Of a stretch of DNA of 64,000 nucleotides, positions 24,984-33,800 are shown in pieces. Source of the stretch: Thalassobellus sp050294475 (GTDB lineage Bacteria > Bacteroidota > Bacteroidia > Flavobacteriales > Flavobacteriaceae). The stretch spans positions 1-64,000 of the forward strand of contig JBNKOE010000013.1 of the NCBI GenBank assembly GCA_050294475.1, written 5' to 3'. The position numbers were made by a program, and so were the translations under genes. Numbering within the stretch: position 1 is the first letter of the stretch; each line of letters opens with the position of its first letter. The notes beneath the pieces are model-generated. The model had not been told where the DNA came from and did no database searches. It saw only the letters and a list, made by a program, of their open reading frames with translations.

Positions 24984-27329
24984 ATGGGTATATACAAATA
25001 CGATATAGTAAATCTTGAATGGCAAGAATTTGAGCTCTTGTCTTTTAAATGTTTACAAATTGATGTTTCAAAATCTATTACCTATATAGAAGGAGGAAAT
25101 GATAAAGGGCGTGAGTTTATATATAAAGGGAATACTTCTTTTTTCACAGAGAACAATGAAGACTTAACCTATATTTTTCAAGCTAAGCATAAATCTACAT
25201 TGGATTTCAAAGCTCTTAAAAATGATTTAAAAAGAGAACTTGATAAAGTATATCTAAAAAACAAATTAGTTTCCGATGTTTATTGTTTAGTAACTAATAT
25301 CTCACTTACTGGCAATCAAAATGATGAATTGTATTTAGTTTTCAATAATTTCATAAATGAGAATGATTTGACTTTTCATTTAGATTTTAAAATTTATGCG
25401 TATCGACATTTAGAATCCTGCCTCGACACCAACAACAGCTTAAAAATATTGTTCCCCTCTATTATCAAGAATGCAGATTTCAAGCTATTATTAGAAAACA
25501 TAATTAATAGAAATTCAAGTATCAACTCTGATAGTTTTATAAAGTTATTTAATAGAAATAAGGCAAGGTTTGTTACTACAAGTATATTTGAAGAAGCCTT
25601 AAATAAAATTAACAAGAATAACATCCTCCTATTATCTGGACCGCCAAAATCGGGCAAAACTTTTACAGCTGAAATGGTGGTGTTTAATAAATATTGTACC
25701 GAAGAGTTTATCCCTTACAACGTAATTTCTATTGATGATTTTGATACGTTTTATGACAAATCTAAGAAGCAGATTTTTTTATTTGATGATACATTTGGAA
25801 AATATAACATAGACCTAAATAGAGCTGATATCATTAACCGAAAAATAAGTTACATTTTTGACTTGGTTGATGACAATCACAAATGTCTTTTTACAAGTAG
25901 GGAATACATTTTTAGAGCTTTTACTAATTATGCTGACAAAGAAGTTAAAGAGTTCATTCAAAAAATAAATGTTGATGTTTATCGATTAAATAAATATGAA
26001 AAAGAAAGTATTTTCTCAAAATATTACAAACTATCGACCAAGCAAAAAGAAGTTACTACTGATATTAGCTCTCTGCTCGACCATGATAATTTTACTCCAG
26101 AAGTAGTAAGGTCGTATTTTGAAATTAATGAAGGTTTTGATTATTCTGATTTCGTTAATCACTTAAAATACCCAGATGAATATCTTAGAAAAATATATAC
26201 AAATCTAAGTGAGGATAAAAAAACACTTCTGCTATCAATTCTTTTGTCTTCTAATCAAAAAGCTGATTCTATTTCATACTCTCATAGTAATATTTGTGAT
26301 GATTTAAATAAGCCTAAGAAACTAATAAATATTAATGAAGAATTAGAATTATTAAAAGACAGCCTTATAAAAACATTTGGAGATAAGTATATCTTTTATC
26401 ATCCTACAATGTTTGAGTTTTTTGTTAGGTATATAGATAAGGATGCTTCATTATATAGAGCCATATTATTTAAAAACATAAATGTTGATTTATTATTAAT
26501 CTCAAATTTCAAAAAACGTTCAGAAAAAAACATTGAAATCAACAGCAATGATATTCATGATTTAATAATTGGCTTCAGAAGATATATTTTCAGTCCAAAG
26601 GTAAATGTTAGTAACTTAAATGGAATGTTCGCTTGGCTTAACGATAATGACAAATTAATTAATTTTCAAATAAAGCATAGCGACTTATTTAAAGAATTAT
26701 GTGACTCTATTGTTAAAACATTGGGGCAATTTGATTTAAGCATAATTGCAGACAGCAACGAAGATTTCTTGGGTATATTCTTTAAAAGCGTTAAACGAGT
26801 TAATTTTAAAAACTATAGTATAAATAGGTCTATTTTCAAAAAAGAGGGTTTAAAGTTAATTTTAAATAAGAACAAGGATAAAGAACGTTTTTGGTATTTA
26901 GTCTTCAACTTATTACCATTTCTTGAAGATGATATTGTTTTTAATGAAAAACACTTAGGAAAAGATTGGTTAAACACGTTTTACTTAGAACTTAAAAATG
27001 ATATAGCCATATTAGGAAATGAACTTTTTGGAAATGCCTATCCCAACTTTGAAACAGTTAGGGAATATGAAAAATTAATGGATGAAAGAAAATTTGAAGA
27101 AGCAAAAAAAATTTCAAAAAAATCTATAGTTGATTACAAGATGGGTACTAATAAAACATGGTACAAAAGATATTCTTTATGCAAAGAAAAAATGATGACA
27201 ATTAAAGCTGCTCAACCTCATGGATATAAAATATATAGTCTATTAACACCTGTCTTTTCTCCCTTATCTCTTTTAGAAGAAAATCAAAAGAACAGATATA
27301 TTTTTAATAGAAGTAAAAAATGGTGGTAA
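24984..27329 (+). CDS. Mrr-type nuclease fused to STAND-like NTPase
   Basis: 781 aa. Residues 10-70 match an Mrr/PD-(D/E)xK core: WQEFELLSFKCL, GGNDKGREF (D40) and FQAKHK (Q66-x-K68). A P-loop follows (SGPPKSGKT, near 219-226) and a Walker-B-like IFLFDDTFGKY (near 262), as in the nSTAND3-type restriction-endonuclease ATPases. The C-terminal 450 residues are helical and repeat-like, a possible sensor. STAND NTPases with N-terminal nucleases (Avs-like) detect phage proteins and then cut DNA. This one is the first gene of a four-gene operon. The nuclease-NTPase call is firm; the defence role is inferred. Confidence 0.8.
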   Translation: MGIYKYDIVNLEWQEFELLSFKCLQIDVSKSITYIEGGNDKGREFIYKGNTSFFTENNEDLTYIFQAKHKSTLDFKALKNDLKRELDKVYLKNKLVSDVYCLVTNISLTGNQNDELYLVFNNFINENDLTFHLDFKIYAYRHLESCLDTNNSLKILFPSIIKNADFKLLLENIINRNSSINSDSFIKLFNRNKARFVTTSIFEEALNKINKNNILLLSGPPKSGKTFTAEMVVFNKYCTEEFIPYNVISIDDFDTFYDKSKKQIFLFDDTFGKYNIDLNRADIINRKISYIFDLVDDNHKCLFTSREYIFRAFTNYADKEVKEFIQKINVDVYRLNKYEKESIFSKYYKLSTKQKEVTTDISSLLDHDNFTPEVVRSYFEINEGFDYSDFVNHLKYPDEYLRKIYTNLSEDKKTLLLSILLSSNQKADSISYSHSNICDDLNKPKKLININEELELLKDSLIKTFGDKYIFYHPTMFEFFVRYIDKDASLYRAILFKNINVDLLLISNFKKRSEKNIEINSNDIHDLIIGFRRYIFSPKVNVSNLNGMFAWLNDNDKLINFQIKHSDLFKELCDSIVKTLGQFDLSIIADSNEDFLGIFFKSVKRVNFKNYSINRSIFKKEGLKLILNKNKDKERFWYLVFNLLPFLEDDIVFNEKHLGKDWLNTFYLELKNDIAILGNELFGNAYPNFETVREYEKLMDERKFEEAKKISKKSIVDYKMGTNKTWYKRYSLCKEKMMTIKAAQPHGYKIYSLLTPVFSPLSLLEENQKNRYIFNRSKKWW

Positions 27330-27345
27330 TGAAAATTTAATAGTA

Positions 27346-29040
27346 GTGAAAGAAAATAAAAACATTAAAGAATCTATTGAAAATCAAAATGATTGGGCTA
27401 AAGACATAAAGGACGACCCAATACACATTGATAATGCTGAAAGTGGAGCTAAAGGATATTACTGCTTAGGATGTAATAAAGAAATGCAAGCTGTTAAATT
27501 TAAGAACCCAAAGCATCAATCTTATTTTAGACATCATGCCTACAATATTGACAAAAACAATGCAGAATGTGTATTCAGCAGTAAAGAATACAGAGAAAGA
27601 TTAGCAGAGCAAATACTACATAGATTAAAGGAATTAAAGTTACCAGACGTATATAAATACCCTCCAAAAGGAGTCGAAGGCGAACCTAATTTAATTCAAG
27701 AAAAAGAGACAATAGTAGCGTCTAAAGTAAGGTCTCAATTATCTTTTTATGAAGATTATGATGGAGTAGTTAAATGGGGTAAAAATCCTGATTTAAAAGA
27801 TAGATATTTACTTATTCGACCAGATATTACATTTTTTGACAAGGATGACGACCCTATCTTATTTGTTGAATTTGTAATTACACATAAAATCACTTTTGAA
27901 AAAAGGGCTAAACTTCAAAGATTAGGGATTAATACAGTTCAAATAATCATTCCTAAATCGCCAGAAAGTGAAATAGAAAAAAGTTTAAAATCAGTTAGGA
28001 AAATAAAGTGGGTTTATAATGAAATCGAAGCAAACACCGAATACATACCAGTTCCCAAAGGAAATACAGAAAGAGTATCATCATTTGATGAAGAGCAAAG
28101 AAAGCTTTTTGAAGAATCTTACACCTGTAGAGCAGCACAAATTAGCAATCTTATACGATCAATTACTCGATGTGTGGAGTCGCAATCGTACAAAAGAACT
28201 GAACAACTCTTTGAATCAGAAATATCAAGAATTGAGAAATCTGCAAAGCGAAATAGAGAAAGACTGGACGAATTGGAAAGAGAGCACCAAAATGAGGTAT
28301 ATGAAGAGTTTAGAGATAGATTCCATGAAATTGAAGATGGATTCAAAAAACTTGACTCTCGAAGAAGAAAATTTGAACAAAAGAGTAGGAACCTGGAAGA
28401 GAGATATTATACAAAAGACAGAGAAATTAGAGAAGAGGAAGAAAATGTATCACGAAGCGTTAGAGAATACTCAAACTTTGGAGATGCTGGAGAAGAGCTT
28501 AAAGAAAGATATGGCTTTAGAAGAGAAAACCTACGAACAGACTTTATCAGAAATAGAATCAGACTTAAAGAACAAAAAGAAGAAGTGGAACTCACTCCAG
28601 AAAGAATTGAAAAGCTTAAAGGAAGAGAAATTGCAGATATTGAAAGAAGAAGAGAAGATATTAAATACAGAAGAAGAAACTTACCAAAAAGATTTAAAGA
28701 GTTTGAAGGAGAAGAACAACAATCTTTTGAAAAAAGAAAGAGAGAGCTTGGAGAAAATAGAGACAGAATTAGCCAAGAAATCTCTGGATTTGGAGAGTTC
28801 ACTAAAGAAGAAGAGAGAAAGCTTGAAACTGAATTTGAAAACCTTAGAAAACAATCAATTAAAAGAATTAACCAAGAAGATGGAACAGGAGACCCTGAAC
28901 TGTCCAAAAGAATTAATGCAATACTTGAAATACGGGGATTTTTACGCAATTACAATGAAAAGAAATTTGCTTTTGAAAGAAACAAATCAGCTCTCGAATT
29001 TGTTAGAGGCGGAGCTTGGAAAACATGGAAAGACTCTTAA
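27346..29040 (+). CDS. CoiA-like nuclease with long charged coiled coil
   Basis: 564 aa from a GTG 16 bases after the preceding stop; no in-frame ATG is near. Residues 35-65 hold a zinc-ribbon-like segment (YYCLGCNKEMQAVKFK, then SYFRHHAY) and residues 85-215 a CoiA-type PD-(D/E)xK domain (LIRPDITFFD, FVEFVITHK). From about residue 230 it becomes a very Arg/Glu-rich coiled coil ending ALEFVRGGAWKTWKDS. Arg is coded almost only by AGA here, while the first part is Lys-rich. From 28019 a second frame is open on the same strand. Either both are translated, or a frameshift joins the nuclease to the other coiled coil. Confidence 0.75.
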   Translation: MKENKNIKESIENQNDWAKDIKDDPIHIDNAESGAKGYYCLGCNKEMQAVKFKNPKHQSYFRHHAYNIDKNNAECVFSSKEYRERLAEQILHRLKELKLPDVYKYPPKGVEGEPNLIQEKETIVASKVRSQLSFYEDYDGVVKWGKNPDLKDRYLLIRPDITFFDKDDDPILFVEFVITHKITFEKRAKLQRLGINTVQIIIPKSPESEIEKSLKSVRKIKWVYNEIEANTEYIPVPKGNTERVSSFDEEQRKLFEESYTCRAAQISNLIRSITRCVESQSYKRTEQLFESEISRIEKSAKRNRERLDELEREHQNEVYEEFRDRFHEIEDGFKKLDSRRRKFEQKSRNLEERYYTKDREIREEEENVSRSVREYSNFGDAGEELKERYGFRRENLRTDFIRNRIRLKEQKEEVELTPERIEKLKGREIADIERRREDIKYRRRNLPKRFKEFEGEEQQSFEKRKRELGENRDRISQEISGFGEFTKEEERKLETEFENLRKQSIKRINQEDGTGDPELSKRINAILEIRGFLRNYNEKKFAFERNKSALEFVRGGAWKTWKDS

Positions 29041-29083
29041 TTGGTTTATGACAAGATTTGATAAATTAAATTTAAAGAATTAA
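28019..29083 (+). CDS. Overlapping coiled-coil reading frame inside CoiA-like gene
   Basis: 354 codons in the +1 frame relative to the CoiA-like gene, overlapping it for 1,022 bases and running 43 bases past its stop. It ends 10 bases before the next ATG. It encodes a Lys/Glu/Leu heptad coiled coil (e.g. YEQTLSEIESDLKNKKKKWN) and ends in a globular-looking tail (YGDFYAITMKRNLLLKETNQ, KTLNWFMTRFDKL). No strong ribosome site is seen before the ATG. It could be a separate protein, the product of +1 frameshifting, or the true frame with the other open by constraint. I see no stop in either frame across the overlap. Confidence 0.45.
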   Translation: MKSKQTPNTYQFPKEIQKEYHHLMKSKESFLKNLTPVEQHKLAILYDQLLDVWSRNRTKELNNSLNQKYQELRNLQSEIEKDWTNWKESTKMRYMKSLEIDSMKLKMDSKNLTLEEENLNKRVGTWKRDIIQKTEKLEKRKKMYHEALENTQTLEMLEKSLKKDMALEEKTYEQTLSEIESDLKNKKKKWNSLQKELKSLKEEKLQILKEEEKILNTEEETYQKDLKSLKEKNNNLLKKERESLEKIETELAKKSLDLESSLKKKRESLKLNLKTLENNQLKELTKKMEQETLNCPKELMQYLKYGDFYAITMKRNLLLKETNQLSNLLEAELGKHGKTLNWFMTRFDKLNLKN

Positions 29084-29093
29084 TTACACACAC

Positions 29094-30329
29094 ATGGAAA
29101 CCGAATACGAAACAAGAGGTTTTTACAAACCAAGTTTTTTTTCCATTTTTATTAATGGAGGTTTTGACATGAATTTTGAAAACATGATACAAAAAGACTT
29201 AGGAACTTTTGTTCATGAATACATCCATTATCTACAAAATATTACAACAATATTCGGGCTTAGAAATAGCATATTTTATTTTAGCTATCTATTTGAAGTA
29301 AAAAAATATCTATACGAAAACAGTAATATAAAATTGCCTCTCAAAGACATCCCTTTTTCAGAACATATCCTAAAGGGGCAAGCTGTATTTAAAAAATATC
29401 ATGGAGAAATAAATAACCCTAATCCATATTACGATAAAACAACAATAAGCTTAAAAAATGTAGATAAACAAGACAAATCAGATAAAATCGTCAATATAAA
29501 TCTTTATGTAAATGAGGTTAAAACCGAAGAGGTAGTAATAGGTAACCTATCTATTAAAGAAGGAATGGCACGTCTATATCAATTAATATATGACCCAGAT
29601 GTAGAACACCCAACATTCCCTTACAAATCAGTTGAAATATTATGTGAGACTCTGAACCCTGAATTACTGGAAGATAAAAGGAAATTAATTGCTTTATGCA
29701 TCTTAGCATTAAACTCTCAAAATAGTGCATACACACTATATCAGTTGCTAATTGAAGTTAGAGCACATAACGAGTTAGAAGGAAGAGATATTTACGCAAA
29801 ATACATGAATGAACGTTGGATTGTTAACTCTGGGAAAAAAATATCCATTCAGAAGTTTTTAATAGACTCTATTAAAAAGTTTAAAGAAAAACTAAATGGG
29901 TCTATTTTTTCAGAATTAAATCATTTTAATAAAATTTTTCAAAATATGGAAGATGCTATTGAATTAGGTATAAATCCTCTTATTGAAGTTCTATATGAAA
30001 TTGATGCAACTCCTGTAGAAAGATTGAAATCCTTAGTTGATTTTTACGGTATACCACATATAAGAACAATCAATGGGTTTGTATATTACCCCAAGGGAGA
30101 AAAAGATGCTCCTGCGATGGAATATGTAGAATTATTAGGTCAAAGAGTAGTCTTAGAGCGTGTATTTGGGTTTCAAGGAGAAATATGTTCTCAACTCTCT
30201 CAATGTGCATTAGCGGAAACAGAAATGATAGATGAAAACTGCTATTCTACTCAATGGAAGAGAGAAACTCCATGTGAGTTTAAAGTAGTAAGTGATTTTT
30301 GGGAACTAAACAAAAAAACAATCTCTTAA
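29094..30329 (+). CDS. HExxH zinc metalloprotease-like protein
   Basis: 411 aa, no signal peptide, so probably cytoplasmic. FVHEYIHYLQN gives the zinc motif H41-E42-x-x-H45, and the downstream glutamate in IKEGMARLYQL (E156) fits a gluzincin-type third ligand. A cysteine-bearing C-terminal part (ICSQLSQCALAE, CYSTQW) could be regulatory. The family was not recognised beyond the motif. It lies 10 bases after the overlapping frame and 9 bases before the PIN gene in the cargo operon. It could act as a protease effector or activate a partner by cleavage, as in known CHAT/caspase or trypsin-like defence systems; that analogy is inference. Confidence 0.75.
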   Translation: METEYETRGFYKPSFFSIFINGGFDMNFENMIQKDLGTFVHEYIHYLQNITTIFGLRNSIFYFSYLFEVKKYLYENSNIKLPLKDIPFSEHILKGQAVFKKYHGEINNPNPYYDKTTISLKNVDKQDKSDKIVNINLYVNEVKTEEVVIGNLSIKEGMARLYQLIYDPDVEHPTFPYKSVEILCETLNPELLEDKRKLIALCILALNSQNSAYTLYQLLIEVRAHNELEGRDIYAKYMNERWIVNSGKKISIQKFLIDSIKKFKEKLNGSIFSELNHFNKIFQNMEDAIELGINPLIEVLYEIDATPVERLKSLVDFYGIPHIRTINGFVYYPKGEKDAPAMEYVELLGQRVVLERVFGFQGEICSQLSQCALAETEMIDENCYSTQWKRETPCEFKVVSDFWELNKKTIS

Positions 30330-30338
30330 TCTTATTAA

Positions 30339-33032
30339 ATGAATAATAAAGAAATGGTGAAAAATATAGTTTTCGATACTAATATCTGGCTAAATTTTGT
30401 TGAAAAATTAGAATTAGATTATTTAGAAGTATTAAGCAATAAAGTGCTAAACAAGGAATTAACTATTTTATTACCTGAAAATATCCAAATAGAATTTGAT
30501 AAAAAAATAAGTAAGGTAAGAGCATCAACAATCAAGGAGGGAGTTTATTCTGTTGATGAAATTAATGCCACTATAGAAAGCATTTCAAAACTATTTGAAA
30601 ACTCTAAAAAGCTAAGAACAATAGACACAGGGTTAAATGATTGGGTCATTAGTGGCAAGGCTCCAAATCATAACAAGAACAATTATGAAGATACTGTTAT
30701 TTTAAATACTTTGTTAAGCTTACCTGCCAAAACAACTTTTCATTTCATTGCAAATGATGATGATTACCGATTAGAGAAGAAAAGTAATAATTTACATTCT
30801 GATATAATTGAAAAATTTGAAAACAAATTATTAAATGTAATTTACTATAAAGATTACCCTCGGTTTTTTGGAGAAAACAACCTAACAACAAAACCTATCG
30901 AACAGACCTCTCATGAACTATATAACTGGAGAGTATTTAAATTAGAAGTTAGCGGTAAAGACACATTAAGTCAATTAAGTTCCGCTATCAAGTATTATTA
31001 TAAGGAACTAAGTTTTATTCCATTATCTTATTTAAGCAATGCCTTCCCTTTTAATAATGGCAGTCAAGAGAATACATATTTTGATGGCACTTCATTAAAT
31101 ATAAATAATCAATCATTATTTGATTTTTTTGATAAAGCTCTGGTTCAATCTAAATCTAAGAAATCAAAAATAAATAAAACTTTTTTTAAAAGTCAAAATG
31201 AAATAGATGGTTTCAAAGAAGTAATAAAAACACTCAATAAAAACTTAGTTTATAATGTAAAATATAATCGCAAGTCTATAAATATTGAAATTGAACATGA
31301 GTCTCTGCAAATTGATAAGTGCGATTGTTATGAATGTTCTCTAAATAGATGTGAAATAGAAAACATAAAAATAAAATGTGAAGCAGATAAAAGTAAAGAG
31401 CCAAAAAAATTGATAGAAAAAGCTTTTTATTATTACAAGACAAAACAATATTACGAAGCTTTAAGTATTACTGAAGAAATAATAAAGTTAGTTAACAAAA
31501 AAGACTATCCAATCATACATTTTATAGCTGAATACAACAAAAATATTTTAAGAGGCATTTGGCTTGATGGTGATGATAAATTTAAAATTGAACGAAAGAA
31601 ATTAAAACCCACTAATGAAAATAAAATTCTAAAAAATGGAATTACTTCAATAATTGGATATTTTAAATACTCAAAATATTTTGATTATAAATATTTTGAT
31701 TTAATTGAAGATTTTGAAAAAGTTAAAGAACGTTATAATGCAAATAATGGTTATGGAAATTCTTATGTCTCAAATATTGATTGGAAAAATGTACTGAGAT
31801 GGTCTGAATTCATTCAAACATTCCAAGACAATGGATTGTTTTTTGACGTTTATTCTAATGTAACTCGTTTTGCTAAGTATACTTTCAAATTAAGTCTTTA
31901 TGCTTCTGAGGATAAAGGGATTCAACACAAGTTAAACGATTATGTGTTAAGAACAACCTTACCTTATTTGAAAATAACTGATATTAAAGAAGTTTTAAAC
32001 GAACTTAAAATTGATAGACTTAATTATAATAGCAAGAATAACAAAAAACTATTTCAGCTATTCGTTGACAAAATAGATAGCATCAATCAATCAGAAAAAT
32101 TTGGCTTTAATCATTCTTATCTAAGAAGTCATATAACTGAAATTGAAAAAATAATTTTAATTCAATCGCATCTGTCTTTTTCAAAACAACAGGATAATAT
32201 TATAATATCAAAAATCATAACCCTCATAAAATCAAATGATTTATTTCAAGAGAAATTAACTCCTTCTCTAAAACACTTAATAAATAATAAAATAAGCTCT
32301 TTTAATAAAAAGAATGCCATTCAATACATTAAATTAATTTTAAAGCAAGAATTATCAATTAATTCACTAATTAATGGTGTTTTTGAGTTATTAGAAGCTA
32401 ACAATAATCTTTATTTATCACAAAAAGAATTCAATCTCTTAATCCAAGATGATATTGAGGATAAAACAGGTTATTATAGAGGTTATATATATTTGAGGCT
32501 ATATGAGTTGGGTAATAAAACTCAAAAGGTATTAGTTTTAAATAAAGTTTATAAAATATTAGAGAACAATACAAAATTCGACCATAAACTATACGACTTT
32601 TTCACTACCGAGAGAATTATTAAAACAGAAGAAAAATACCTAACTAAATATTTGAACTGCACAAAAGATAACTTTAAAAATAGGGAGGATTATCATTACT
32701 CAAATCCAAATGATAAAGAAATAAAAAACATAGAGGTTTTGAATTACTTTATTAGTCATGTTTATTATTTCTATAATAATAGAGTTAATAGCCTTTTGAA
32801 AGAATTTGAAAATCATTCTGATTATTATGATTTTTTAATTAACCCAAAAAGTTTTGAAAACTCAGAGATTAACCTTCATTGGTTTTATTTAGCCTCTCGA
32901 AACTCTTATTTAGCAATTAAAAGTATAATCAATGAGAATAAAGAAATAGATGTTTTCTTTGCAAAATCAATATTAAAAACTAACAATATTAAATACAGCG
33001 AAGCTTATTTGGGTATAAAAAGTCGAGTGTAA
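30339..33032 (+). CDS. PIN-domain protein with zinc motif and helical solenoid
   Basis: 897 aa. Residues 8-160 form a PIN-like nuclease: IVFDTNIWLNF (D13), PENIQIEF (E47/E52), NNYEDTVILN (E117/D118) and FIANDDDYRL (D140-D142). A cysteine cluster near residue 330-350 (CDCYECSLNRCEIE) looks like a metal-binding knuckle. The remaining about 540 residues are Lys/Asn/Ile-rich helical repeats, probably a large protein-binding solenoid. PIN domains cleave RNA in toxin-antitoxin and defence systems. No antitoxin-like gene is adjacent. It is the last gene of the cargo operon. The ribonuclease role is inferred from conserved acidic residues. Confidence 0.75.
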   Translation: MNNKEMVKNIVFDTNIWLNFVEKLELDYLEVLSNKVLNKELTILLPENIQIEFDKKISKVRASTIKEGVYSVDEINATIESISKLFENSKKLRTIDTGLNDWVISGKAPNHNKNNYEDTVILNTLLSLPAKTTFHFIANDDDYRLEKKSNNLHSDIIEKFENKLLNVIYYKDYPRFFGENNLTTKPIEQTSHELYNWRVFKLEVSGKDTLSQLSSAIKYYYKELSFIPLSYLSNAFPFNNGSQENTYFDGTSLNINNQSLFDFFDKALVQSKSKKSKINKTFFKSQNEIDGFKEVIKTLNKNLVYNVKYNRKSINIEIEHESLQIDKCDCYECSLNRCEIENIKIKCEADKSKEPKKLIEKAFYYYKTKQYYEALSITEEIIKLVNKKDYPIIHFIAEYNKNILRGIWLDGDDKFKIERKKLKPTNENKILKNGITSIIGYFKYSKYFDYKYFDLIEDFEKVKERYNANNGYGNSYVSNIDWKNVLRWSEFIQTFQDNGLFFDVYSNVTRFAKYTFKLSLYASEDKGIQHKLNDYVLRTTLPYLKITDIKEVLNELKIDRLNYNSKNNKKLFQLFVDKIDSINQSEKFGFNHSYLRSHITEIEKIILIQSHLSFSKQQDNIIISKIITLIKSNDLFQEKLTPSLKHLINNKISSFNKKNAIQYIKLILKQELSINSLINGVFELLEANNNLYLSQKEFNLLIQDDIEDKTGYYRGYIYLRLYELGNKTQKVLVLNKVYKILENNTKFDHKLYDFFTTERIIKTEEKYLTKYLNCTKDNFKNREDYHYSNPNDKEIKNIEVLNYFISHVYYFYNNRVNSLLKEFENHSDYYDFLINPKSFENSEINLHWFYLASRNSYLAIKSIINENKEIDVFFAKSILKTNNIKYSEAYLGIKSRV

Positions 33033-33588
33033 CTCTAAAATATGAGATAAAAACCCATTGTTTTTTTTAAATTACATAGCTTATTGTATTCTACCATATA
33101 TGAATAATATATTTTCTAATTGGGGATAATTGAGGAAACGCTCCCCTATCATACACAAATTGAGATATTTCAAGACTCCTGTTATTCTCCCTTTTTAGTT
33201 TTCTATACACATATATGTGTTTTGTTTGTGGTATCATGTTTTCACTCTTATGATACTTTACACATGAATATTCGAGTTTTTACAGGGTTTTCATAAATAA
33301 TGAAAATTTGATTGATTTAACGTTATCAAAAATTACTTCCATATACATATATGTACTTTACTTGTGGTAAGTGATTCTATAAAAACAGGATAAAGAAGGG
33401 CATAAACTTCTATTTTTTTAATTGGGTCAAATCATACTAAAAAATTATTTAAGCGAACCTGTGCATACCCCCCAAGGTAGTATTAATAAAATTTACTCGG
33501 TTTTTTCTCCTACCCCCTATACTTAATATCTCAATAAAAAATAATATAGATATCATATTTGTGTTCAAAAAGAAATATTAATTTATTT
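33033..33588. other. Right-end non-coding region of element 1
   Basis: About 550 AT-rich bases without a gene. It contains a 29-bp imperfect direct repeat (33205-33233 and 33341-33369), each with a CATATATG palindrome followed by TTGTGGTA. Such repeats next to a terminus may be iterons, an origin or regulator sites. Nothing else was recognised. Confidence 0.45.
33205..33369. repeat. Two 29-bp direct repeats with palindromic cores
   Basis: Copy 1 at 33205-33233 has ACACATATATGTGT (a perfect 14-bp palindrome); copy 2 at 33341-33369 has TACATATATGTA. Both are followed by TTGTGGTA. About 23 of 29 bases match and the copies are 136 bases apart. Possibly iterons for the element's polymerase or operators. 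Confidence 0.5.
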
Positions 33589-33608
33589 TCGGGAATATTT
33601 CGGGAATA
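33589..33608. repeat. Tandem 11-bp repeat, candidate integrase arm site (right)
   Basis: TCGGGAATATT followed by TCGGGAATA, 42 bases inside the right 27-bp repeat. It matches the left-end pair at 19267-19288 in sequence and orientation. Confidence 0.6.
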
Positions 33609-33650
33609 AAAAAAGTCAATCTCTTTATTATCAGATGATTGACTTATTTA

Positions 33651-33697
33651 CTAGTAGCGGGAACTGGACTCGAACCAGTGACCTTCGGGTTATGAGC
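33651..33697 (-). repeat. Shared att site: 3' half of initiator tRNA-fMet
   Basis: On the minus strand this reads from the anticodon loop (GCTCATAACCCGAAGGTC) through the T-arm to the 3' end. The CAT anticodon and the three C of the GGG:CCC stem identify an initiator tRNA. The 5' half is absent, so it is not functional. Bases 33651-33677 equal the left repeat. It serves as right end of element 1 and left end of element 2. Confidence 0.85.
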
Positions 33698-33800
33698 TTT
33701 ATCAAACGAAAATCAAATTAACACTAATTAACTTAAAATCAATTATTTAAATAATTTTTAATTTAATTTAATCTCATTTAAAAGCATTAAAAACCAATCT

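Larger units (their letters stand above)
19123..33677. mobile_element. Integrative element 1 in tRNA-fMet, about 14.5 kb
   Basis: The element is delimited by a 27-bp direct repeat (19123-19149 and 33651-33677) that is the 3' end of an initiator tRNA gene. The integrase gene is next to the left repeat. Paired 11-bp TCGGGAATA-type repeats lie just inside both ends. It contains an integrase, an unknown gene, an HTH, a polymerase-like protein, two small leftward genes, an XRE repressor and a four-gene cargo operon. No conjugation genes are present, so it would be excised by its own integrase and moved passively or by a helper. The content is markedly AT-rich against the flanks. Confidence 0.85.

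Noticed and set aside
28407..28949. 180-codon antisense frame, Ser/Leu-rich, opposite the CoiA-like coiled coil
   Set aside because: It is the mirror of a purine-rich strand, which lacks stops on the complement; composition is artificial and no start signal is seen.
33651..33697. A complete tRNA-Met gene
   Set aside because: It begins at the anticodon loop; the sequence before it cannot pair with the anticodon stem or acceptor.
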